A stretch of 64,000 bases of DNA, from positions 1,736,001 to 1,800,000 of the forward strand of contig NZ_CP013373.1 in the NCBI RefSeq assembly GCF_001522585.2, written 5' to 3'. This document shows positions 19,214 through 25,557 of this stretch, in pieces (the stretch's first letter is position 1; each line of letters starts with the position of its first letter). Position numbers and translations under genes: made by a program. A model generated the notes under the pieces. It saw only the letters and a program-made list of their open reading frames with translations. It did not search any database and had not been told where the DNA came from. This DNA is from Burkholderia sp. NRF60-BP8. GTDB taxonomy: Bacteria; Pseudomonadota; Gammaproteobacteria; Burkholderiales; Burkholderiaceae.

Positions 19214-20255
19214 GGATGTGTTCGGCTGCGGCAAGATTGCGGCTGTCTCCGGACGAGACGAGATCCGCATAGATCAGAAGCGGCGGCACGAGCGGCACCT
19301 CTTGCTCGCGCCAGTCGAGTGCCGGCGAGCGCGGCCAGAACGCTTCGAGGATTTCGACGTCGCCGTGCGCGTCCGGACGCAGGCGGCCCTGCAGCAGCAG
19401 GCCGTTCGGCACGGCGCCGTGCGTATAGACGGTGATCGCGGCCGGCTTCAGATCGTGCGTGAGCAGATCGGCCGCCGGCTCGCCGCCGAGTTGTGCATCG
19501 AAGGCCGCGAAATCGAAGCCGCGCCACCAGTCGGGCGCGAGGCCGGCAAACCGGCGGCTCGGCAGCTTCGCACGCAAGCGGCTCGGGTACAGTGCGACCC
19601 ATTCCTGTACGAAGCGCGGCCAGTCGGGAATCAGACGCTCGCCGTTGCGGCGTTGCCCGACGAGGCCGCGCGCGATCAGATCGTCCATCGCGAGATTGAC
19701 CGTGCCGAGCGCGACGCCCGACGCGGCGGCGATCCCCCGATACGGCTGCGCGACCAGGCCCGGCTGCGTCGCAAGCGCGAACATCACGGCCAGCCCCTTC
19801 GGCGTGGTCGCGCGTGACGCCTGCCGGCGCGGCGTGCGCGCAGGTTTGGGCCGGCCCGCGATCATGACGGTCGCTTCCGGCTGGATCAGGCATACGTTGC
19901 CGGCGGTGTCGAGAAACGGGATGCCCTGGTCGATCAGGCCCCCGGCCAGTTCGCCGGAAAGGTGGGGCGCGACCAGCATCAGCGGCCGCTCGCCGGACAC
20001 GTGTGCGGCTCCACCGCGGCGACGCAATTCCGCGAGCGCGCCCGCCAGCGATTCGACACGAAGGCTCACGGCGACCGGCATCTCCACGACCTGTCCGGCC
20101 ACGTCGAAGCGAATCATCGCGTCGGCGCGCGCGCGGTATGCCGCCGGCACGCGCACGGGCCGCGCGTTGAAGCGCGGGGTGACGCGGCCGAACGCGGCGC
20201 ACGCTTCGTCGAGCACCTGTTGTTCCGACATCGGGAGGGTGGCGTTCTTGGGCAT
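19182..20255 (-). CDS. AbiEi-like antitoxin/regulator with winged helix
   Basis: Protein of 357 residues. A helix-turn-helix-like central segment (PKGLAVMFALATQPGLV, then GVALGTVNLAMDDLIARGLV) resembles the winged-helix part of AbiEi-family transcriptional antitoxins, followed by a larger C-terminal domain. ATG 20255 was chosen because it lies about 24 bases after the predicted transcription start of a good promoter; no Shine-Dalgarno is visible, so a nearly leaderless message is possible, and an alternative ATG lies at 20231. Its 3' end overlaps the nucleotidyltransferase gene by 32 bases, giving one co-transcribed, coupled pair. Autorepression through the nearby dyad is inference. Confidence 0.68.
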   Translation of the reverse strand: MPKNATLPMSEQQVLDEACAAFGRVTPRFNARPVRVPAAYRARADAMIRFDVAGQVVEMPVAVSLRVESLAGALAELRRRGGAAHVSGERPLMLVAPHLSGELAGGLIDQGIPFLDTAGNVCLIQPEATVMIAGRPKPARTPRRQASRATTPKGLAVMFALATQPGLVAQPYRGIAAASGVALGTVNLAMDDLIARGLVGQRRNGERLIPDWPRFVQEWVALYPSRLRAKLPSRRFAGLAPDWWRGFDFAAFDAQLGGEPAADLLTHDLKPAAITVYTHGAVPNGLLLQGRLRPDAHGDVEILEAFWPRSPALDWREQEVPLVPPLLIYADLVSSGDSRNLAAAEHIHDRYLAHPPA

Positions 20256-20285
20256 CAACGAGGATCGCTTGTTCACTTTTTTATC

Positions 20286-20314
20286 ATCGTACACAAAAAA
20301 TGTACAAGCGTCAA
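20286..20314 (-). promoter_or_regulatory. Promoter and dyad of the AbiE-like pair
   Basis: On the - strand TTGACG (20314-20309) and TACGAT (20291-20286) are separated by exactly 17 bases. An inverted repeat, GTACA at 20289-20293 and TGTAC at 20301-20305, lies across the spacer and -10 element, a suitable position for autorepression. The stretch is strikingly AT-rich against its surroundings. Confidence 0.62.
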
Positions 20315-20494
20315 AGAGTGAACGTAATCTCGTAAACCATTGAGGTAAAGGCAGTATTTCAGATGCGCAAATAGCCACGACCACTCCCTCTTGCACGAAA
20401 ATTCGCGATAGGACACACAGTTTCGCGCGACCGGATCGGCCGCGGCAGTCGTCCGGATGGCCGGTCACCGTGCGTCGTGAGCCGTATTTTTATA

Positions 20495-20513
20495 TAGCAA
20501 CCATCAGTTGCTA
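20495..20513. promoter_or_regulatory. Inverted repeat upstream of amidohydrolase
   Basis: TAGCAAC (20495-20501) and GTTGCTA (20507-20513) form a perfect seven-base dyad with a five-base spacer, preceded by the AT-rich TATTTTTATATA. It lies 87 bases before the GTG start of the peptidase gene and looks like a repressor operator. No candidate regulator is adjacent. The rest of the 20315-20599 gap shows no gene. Confidence 0.5.
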
Positions 20514-20599
20514 CCGCGACGACTTTCCGTCTGCCCGGTTGCTGTCGAATCGACTATCGTTGCCTGCATGTTCCCCATCGCCCATCAGGAGACGACACC

Positions 20600-21763
20600 G
20601 TGACGCACAGCGTGATCCCCGCCGGCCTCGCCGACGAAATGATCGAAATTCGGCACCGCATCCACGCCCATCCCGAACTGGGTTTCGAGGAATTCGCGAC
20701 GAGCGATCTCGTCGCCGAGCAATTGCAGTCGTGGGGCTACACCGTGCATCGCGGGCTCGGCGGCACCGGCGTCGTCGCCCAGTTGAAAGTGGGCAACGGC
20801 AAGCAACGCCTCGGCCTGCGCGCCGACATGGACGCGCTGCCGATCCACGAAGCGACGGGCCTGCCGTACCAGAGCACGATCGCGGGCAAGATGCACGCAT
20901 GCGGCCACGACGGCCACACGGCGATGCTGCTGGCGGCCGCGAAGCACCTCGCGCGCGAACGCCGCTTCTCGGGCACGCTGAACCTGATTTTCCAGCCGGC
21001 CGAGGAAGGGCTCGGCGGCGCGAAGAAGATGCTCGACGAAGGGCTGTTCGAGCAATTCCCCTGTGACGCGATCTTCGCGATGCACAACATGCCGGGCTTC
21101 CCGACCGGCAAATTCGGTTTCCTGCCGGGGGCGTTCATGGCGTCGTCGGATACCGTCGTCATTGACGTGCAGGGTCGCGGCGGTCACGGCGCAGTGCCGC
21201 ACCGGGCGATCGATCCGGTCGTCGTATGCGCGCAGATCGTGCTGGCGCTGCAGACGATCGTGTCGCGCAACGTGTCGCCGCTCGACATGGCGATCGTCAC
21301 GGTCGGCGCGATCCATGCGGGCGAGGCGCCGAACGTGATTCCCGATCGCGCGCAGATGCGCCTGTCGGTGCGGGCGCTGAAGCCCGAGGTGCGCGACCTG
21401 CTCGAAACGCGCATCAACGAGGTCGTGCATGCGCAGGCGGCCGTGTTCGGCGCGACCGCGACGATCGACTACCAGCGCCGCTACCCGGTGCTCGTGAACG
21501 ATGCGGAGATGACGGCGTTCGCGCGCGGCGTCGCTCGCGAATGGGTCGGCGAAGCCAACTTGATCGATGGGATGGTGCCGCTCACCGGCAGCGAGGATTT
21601 CGCGTTCCTGCTCGAGAAACGGCCGGGCTGCTATCTGATCATCGGCAACGGCGACGGGGAGGGCGGCTGCATGGTGCATAACCCCGGCTACGACTTCAAC
21701 GACGCGGCGCTGCCGACCGGTGCGTCGTACTGGGTCAAGCTGACCGAGGCGTTTCTGGTGTGA
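20600..21763 (+). CDS. M20 amidohydrolase, hippurate hydrolase-like
   Basis: Metal-dependent amidohydrolase of 387 residues in the M20D family (hippurate hydrolase, N-acyl-amino acid and indole-acetyl-amino acid hydrolases). The family signatures are visible: RHRIHAHPELGFEE near residue 18, the metal-binding MHACGHDGHTAM near 98, and a dimerisation domain beginning at SSDTVVIDVQGRGGHG. Start GTG 20600 has AGGAG eight bases upstream. It is probably cytosolic and hydrolyses N-acylated amino acids; the substrate is not predictable. It stands alone, between the AbiE-like pair and the antitoxin remnant, with a dyad of its own upstream. Confidence 0.85.
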   Translation: MTHSVIPAGLADEMIEIRHRIHAHPELGFEEFATSDLVAEQLQSWGYTVHRGLGGTGVVAQLKVGNGKQRLGLRADMDALPIHEATGLPYQSTIAGKMHACGHDGHTAMLLAAAKHLARERRFSGTLNLIFQPAEEGLGGAKKMLDEGLFEQFPCDAIFAMHNMPGFPTGKFGFLPGAFMASSDTVVIDVQGRGGHGAVPHRAIDPVVVCAQIVLALQTIVSRNVSPLDMAIVTVGAIHAGEAPNVIPDRAQMRLSVRALKPEVRDLLETRINEVVHAQAAVFGATATIDYQRRYPVLVNDAEMTAFARGVAREWVGEANLIDGMVPLTGSEDFAFLLEKRPGCYLIIGNGDGEGGCMVHNPGYDFNDAALPTGASYWVKLTEAFLV

Positions 21764-21828
21764 CGGAGGAGGTGGGGCACGCGGCACCGACCCGGCCATC
21801 GGCCCCGCTTCGGCGCGGCGAACGCGAA

Positions 21829-21849
21829 ATGTACCCAAAATTGGTACAT
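21829..21849. promoter_or_regulatory. Operator-like dyad upstream of parD remnant
   Basis: ATGTACC (21829-21835) and GGTACAT (21843-21849) form a perfect inverted repeat with a seven-base spacer, 28 bases before the truncated antitoxin start. ParD proteins bind such repeats to repress their own operon, so this looks like a relic of a lost parDE locus that has stayed intact. Confidence 0.6.
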
Positions 21850-21876
21850 GATGGCCGCATCCCAAGGAGATGACTC

Positions 21877-21975
21877 ATGTCGCGAAACACATCCGTTTCC
21901 CTTGGCGATCACTTTGCCGAATTTGTCGATGCGCAGGTGCGATCGTCGCAAAGCGGCCCCACCATCCCGATATGA
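21877..21975 (+). pseudogene. Truncated parD-type antitoxin (32 codons)
   Basis: A short frame reads MSRNTSVSLGDHFAEFVDAQ for its first 20 residues, then about a dozen unrelated ones before TGA. The beginning is the ribbon-helix-helix N-terminus typical of ParD antitoxins, whose usual length is about 80 residues; here only about 23 residues remain and the toxin-binding tail is gone. A strong AAGGAG lies seven bases before the ATG, and a palindromic operator lies further upstream. No parE toxin follows: the next gene, cobB, is on the other strand and ends 37 bases later. The 3' part of the operon seems to have been deleted, leaving regulator-like DNA and possibly a short peptide. Confidence 0.7.
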
Positions 21976-22012
21976 CCTGTGCGGCCTCGATCCGAGCGCC
22001 GCATCCCACCAT

Positions 22013-23317
22013 CTAGAACGTGCCCCCGCTGAACAACGCCACGACTGCATCCGGATTCGACGGCCAGTACATGTGCATGTACGTCGCGACGATCGCGCTG
22101 CTCCGGTAGACGGCTTCGCCGCTGTCCCGCGCGCCGTCGGGGCGCGCGGCGCGCGCGACCGGTTCCAGCGGCGTCGCGAGCCGCGAATAGTGGAACGTAT
22201 GACCGCGCATCGGCCCGGTGCGCGTATCGAGCTGCTGCATGCCGAGCGCCGCGAACCGGCGCTGCATCGTCGCATGCCCCGGCAGCAGGCCGAGCATCGG
22301 CGTCGTCGAGCCATCCGCATCGGTCAGCGATTCGCACAGGTAAACCATTCCCCCGCATTCCGCGACGATCGGCCGGCCGGCTCCCGCATGCGCGCGAATC
22401 GTCCGCGCGGTCGCGGCATTCCCGGCAAGCGTCGCCGCATGCAGTTCCGGATAGCCGCCCGGCAAAAACAGCGCATCGCAATCGTCGGGCACGGGTTCGT
22501 CGGCGAGCGGCGAGAAGAATCGCAGCGTCGCACCGAGCGCATCCAGCAGCGCGAGATTGGCCGGATAGATGAACGAGAACGCCGCATCGCGCGCCACCGC
22601 GATCCGCTTGCCGGCCAGCGCGCGCGGCAGCGGCGCGGCCGCGTCCGGTTCCGCGAACGCGACGGTCGGCGGCAAGTCGGCCAGCGCCGTCTGCGCGAGC
22701 ACGTCGGCCGCGCGATCGAGCCGCGCGTCGAGATCGTCGATATCGGCCGGCCGATGCAGGCCGAGATGCCGCTCCGGCAGCGCGATGCCCGCATCGGCCG
22801 GCACGTGTCCGAGCCAGCGCAACTCGTCGGGCAACGCCTGTTGCAGCAATTGCGCGTGCCGGGCCGAGCCGACGCGATTGGCCAGCACGCCGTGAAACGG
22901 CAATCCCGGCCGGAACCGCGCGAGCCCGAAGGCGATCGCCGCGAACGTCTGCGCCATCGCCTTCGCCGAAATCACCGCGACGACCGGCACGCCGAACGCG
23001 GCCGCGAGATCGGCACTGCTCGGCGTGCCGTCGAACAGCCCCATCACGCCTTCGATCAGGATCAGGTCCGCGTCGCGCGCGGCCTCGGCGAGCAGGGCGC
23101 GGCAGCCGGCCTCGCCGACCATTCCGAGGTCGAGCGCATGCACGCTCGCGCCGCTCGCGCGTTCGAGCAGCATCGGATCGAGAAAATCGGGGCCGGTCTT
23201 GAACACGCGCACGCGGCGGCCGAGCCGGCGGTGCAGCCGCGCGAGGCCGGCCGTCACCGACGTCTTGCCCTGGCCCGACGCGGGTGCGCTGACGAACAGC
23301 GCGGGGCAGGCCGGCAT
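22013..23317 (-). CDS. cobB: Cobyrinate a,c-diamide synthase CobB
   Basis: ATP- and glutamine-dependent amidation of the a and c side chains of (hydrogeno)byrinate. The product is 434 residues, in the family range. The N-terminal dethiobiotin-synthetase-like domain has a P-loop variant (SAPASGQGKTSVTAG) and IEGVMGLFDG. The C-terminal class I glutamine amidotransferase domain has FLPGGYPELH and a nucleophile cysteine in VAECGGMVYLC near residue 322. ATG 23317 was chosen because it lies two bases after the cobO stop and matches the family N-terminus. It is the last gene of the cobA-cobE-cobO-cobB unit. Confidence 0.94.
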   Translation of the reverse strand: MPACPALFVSAPASGQGKTSVTAGLARLHRRLGRRVRVFKTGPDFLDPMLLERASGASVHALDLGMVGEAGCRALLAEAARDADLILIEGVMGLFDGTPSSADLAAAFGVPVVAVISAKAMAQTFAAIAFGLARFRPGLPFHGVLANRVGSARHAQLLQQALPDELRWLGHVPADAGIALPERHLGLHRPADIDDLDARLDRAADVLAQTALADLPPTVAFAEPDAAAPLPRALAGKRIAVARDAAFSFIYPANLALLDALGATLRFFSPLADEPVPDDCDALFLPGGYPELHAATLAGNAATARTIRAHAGAGRPIVAECGGMVYLCESLTDADGSTTPMLGLLPGHATMQRRFAALGMQQLDTRTGPMRGHTFHYSRLATPLEPVARAARPDGARDSGEAVYRSSAIVATYMHMYWPSNPDAVVALFSGGTF

Positions 23318-23319
23318 GC

Positions 23320-23922
23320 TCAGAACTCCACGCCGCGCTGCGCCTTCACGCCTTGCTCCTTGTACGGATGCTTGACGAGCCGCATTTCGGTGACGAGATC
23401 GGCCGCATCGATCAGCGCATCGGGCGCGTGCCGCCCGGTGACGACGACGTGCACCGACGCCGGACGCGCGACGAGCGTCGCGAGCACTTCGTCGAGCGGC
23501 AGGTATTCGTACTTCAGCACGGTGTTCAGCTCGTCGAGGATCACCATCCGGTAGTCGCCGCTGTCGATCATCCGGCGCGCCTCGTCCCAGCCCTTGCGCG
23601 CGGTCGCGATATCGGCGTCGCGGTTCTGCGTGTTCCACGTATAGCCGTCGCCCATCGTCACGAAATCGCATTGCGCGACCGCGCCGAGGAAGTCGCGCTC
23701 GGACGTGTGCAGCGCCCCCTTGATGAACTGCACGACGCCGAGCCGCATGCCGTGGCCGAGCACGCGCACGGCCATCCCGAACGCGGCCGTGCTCTTGCCC
23801 TTGCCGTTGCCGGTGTGAACGATCAGCAGGCCCTTTTCCTGCGTGGCGGCGGCCTGCTTCTTCTCGTGGCCGGCGCGGCGGCGTTCGGCCATCCGCTGAT
23901 GGGATTCGGAATCGGTCTTCAT
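23320..23922 (-). CDS. cobO: Cob(I)yrinic acid a,c-diamide adenosyltransferase
   Basis: Adds the 5'-deoxyadenosyl ligand from ATP to the reduced cobalt corrinoid (CobO/BtuR/CobA type). The 200-residue product shows the modified P-loop TGNGKGKSTAAFG at about residues 37-49 and the family's MGDGYTWNTQN and ILDELN segments, and it ends in the family's QRGVEF tail. The length is typical. It precedes cobB with only two bases between stop and start, and follows cobE by 34 bases, so all are probably read from one mRNA headed by the riboswitch upstream of cobA. Confidence 0.95.
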   Translation of the reverse strand: MKTDSESHQRMAERRRAGHEKKQAAATQEKGLLIVHTGNGKGKSTAAFGMAVRVLGHGMRLGVVQFIKGALHTSERDFLGAVAQCDFVTMGDGYTWNTQNRDADIATARKGWDEARRMIDSGDYRMVILDELNTVLKYEYLPLDEVLATLVARPASVHVVVTGRHAPDALIDAADLVTEMRLVKHPYKEQGVKAQRGVEF

Positions 23923-23956
23923 CGGGAATCGTCCTGTCGAAAGCGAAACAACGGGT

Positions 23957-24334
23957 TCAGAGCGGGCCGGCGAGCGCGACCGTCACGCCGTCCCGGATGG
24001 ATTTGGGGCCGAGCAGCCGGCCGTGCGGCGCGGCGAGCTGCGCGCACGGCTCGGCCACGCCCGCGATGCCGAAGCGCGCCAGCGCGGCGCCGGACGGGCC
24101 GCTCGCGGCCAGTTCCGGACGGCTCGCGAGTTGCGCCGCATCGAATGCGACGAGCGGCCAGCCACGGCGTGCGCACAGCGTGCGCAGCGCCCGGGCGCGT
24201 GCCTTGTCGGCGAGCGTCGCGACGAGCGCCGGTTCGGCGGCCGGGTAGCGCGCGAGCGCGGCGCGGATCGCGGCATCGAGTTGCGCGGCCGTGACGCCCG
24301 CGCGAAAGCCGATGCCGAGCGCGACGCGCATCAT
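23957..24334 (-). CDS. cobE: CobE/CbiG C-terminal-type cobalamin protein
   Basis: Small protein of 125 residues homologous to CobE and to the C-terminal domain of CbiG (GIGFRAGVTAAQLDAAI at the start, a LATLADKARARALRTL helix, GVAGVAEPCAQ-like centre and GPKSIRDGVTVALA end). CobE is required for B12 synthesis in other aerobic producers, but its exact step is unsettled. ATG 24334 overlaps the cobA stop (ATGA); a second ATG follows immediately. A separate CbiG domain is fused to CobJ elsewhere in this window, so the genome has two CbiG-related pieces. Confidence 0.85.
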   Translation of the reverse strand: MMRVALGIGFRAGVTAAQLDAAIRAALARYPAAEPALVATLADKARARALRTLCARRGWPLVAFDAAQLASRPELAASGPSGAALARFGIAGVAEPCAQLAAPHGRLLGPKSIRDGVTVALAGPL

Positions 24335-25080
24335 GCGCAACCGCCGAGCGCCGCACGCACCGCCGGATCGTCGGCGAGCGCCGCGACGCGGCCGATCACG
24401 ACGATCGCCGGCGAACCGATACCGGCCGCACCGACACGCTCGACGAGCGTATCGAGCGTCGCGAGCAGGTGGCGCTGTTCGGGGCGCGTGGCGTTCTCGA
24501 TCGCCGCGCACGGCGTATCGCCGGGCAGGCCGCCGTCGCGCAGCGCCGCGGCAATTGCGTCGAGGCGACGGATGCCCATGTAGATCACGATCGTCATGCG
24601 CGTGGCCGCGAGCGCGCGCCAGTCGGGCTCGTCGGCTCCCGCGCCGTGGCCGGTGACGAAGATCACGCCCTGCGCGTCGCCACGGTGCGTGACCGGGATG
24701 CCGAGCGCGGCCGGCGCGGCGATACCCGCGGTGACGCCGTTGACGACTTCCACCGGAAAGCCCGCCGCGCCGAGTGCGACCAGTTCCTCGCCGCCGCGGC
24801 CGAACACGAACGGATCGCCGCCCTTGAGCCGCGCGACGCTGCGGCCCGCGCGCAGGTGCGCGAGCAGCGCGGCGACGATCGCCGCCTGCGGCGTCGACGC
24901 ATGGCCGCCACGCTTGCCGACGTGCTCGATCAGCGCGTCGGCGCGCGCATGGCGCAGCACGTCGGGGTTCACGAGATCGTCGACGAGCAGCACGTCGGCC
25001 GCGCCGATCGCGCGCACGGCTCGGAGCGTCAGCAGATCGGCGTCGCCGGGGCCCGCGCCGACGAGCCATGCGCGGCTCAT
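24331..25080 (-). CDS. cobA: Uroporphyrinogen-III C-methyltransferase (SUMT)
   Basis: SAM-dependent methylation of uroporphyrinogen III at C2 and C7 to give precorrin-2, the entry to the corrin and siroheme branches. The 249-residue product has the GAGPGDADLLTLRA start, LKGGDPFVFGRGGEE and VTAGIAAPAALGIPVTHR signatures of the family. The start was placed at ATG 25080, which matches the usual N-terminus; an in-frame ATG 60 bases upstream cannot be excluded, and neither has a strong ribosome site. It is the first gene after a cobalamin riboswitch and overlaps cobE by four bases. Confidence 0.92.
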   Translation of the reverse strand: MSRAWLVGAGPGDADLLTLRAVRAIGAADVLLVDDLVNPDVLRHARADALIEHVGKRGGHASTPQAAIVAALLAHLRAGRSVARLKGGDPFVFGRGGEELVALGAAGFPVEVVNGVTAGIAAPAALGIPVTHRGDAQGVIFVTGHGAGADEPDWRALAATRMTIVIYMGIRRLDAIAAALRDGGLPGDTPCAAIENATRPEQRHLLATLDTLVERVGAAGIGSPAIVVIGRVAALADDPAVRAALGGCA

Positions 25081-25181
25081 CGCGCGCGGCACGGCGCGCA
25101 CCGTGTCGACACAGTGGAACAGGGAAGGCGGGCGGCGCATCGGCGGCCGGCGAGCAGGCAGTGCATGACGGATCGGGCGAA

Positions 25182-25199
25182 ACCCGCGCGAACGCGGGT
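25182..25199 (-). promoter_or_regulatory. UUCG-loop hairpin in the cobA leader
   Basis: On the - strand ACCCGCG pairs perfectly with CGCGGGT around a TTCG tetraloop, followed by only TTTC. It lies between the riboswitch and the cobA start and may be part of the expression platform or a weak terminator. The short T-stretch leaves the mechanism open. Confidence 0.45.
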
Positions 25200-25265
25200 G
25201 GAATGCGCACCCCATCCGTCCCCCGCGGACCGGGCGTTCGGCGAGCATCGCGCTCGCCCCTTGCG

Positions 25266-25480
25266 TCGGCCGGTATCCGGGCTGGCCGCTTGCCAGACCG
25301 CAGCCTTCCCGCCCGGTCGAAGGGCAGTGGCATCGCGGGCGGCCTGGGCGCACGTGCGAAAAAAGCGCGTTGCGCGGGCGGCGTACCGTTGCGGGGACAG
25401 CACAGGCCGGGCGGACATCCGCCTCCTGTTTCCCGTTTAACTGCATGCGCGGAATGCGCATGCGAGCACCGAACGCGGCG
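25266..25480 (-). ncRNA. Cobalamin riboswitch upstream of cobA
   Basis: Read on the - strand, this leader has the conserved elements of the B12 riboswitch in order: AAACGGGAAACAGG near 25438-25425, CTGTCCCCGCAACGGTA near 25401-25385, GCCACTG near 25332, GGGAAGGCTG near 25310-25301, and AGCCCGGATACCGGCC at 25283-25268. The outer boundaries are approximate. High adenosylcobalamin should repress the downstream cobA-cobE-cobO-cobB unit. Confidence 0.92.
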
Positions 25481-25557
25481 CATACGATAGCACAGGCGTG
25501 CCAAGCGCGAGCTGCCCGGCGGACCGGTCGCGCGAGGCGTCGGCGCGGCCCGCGAGG

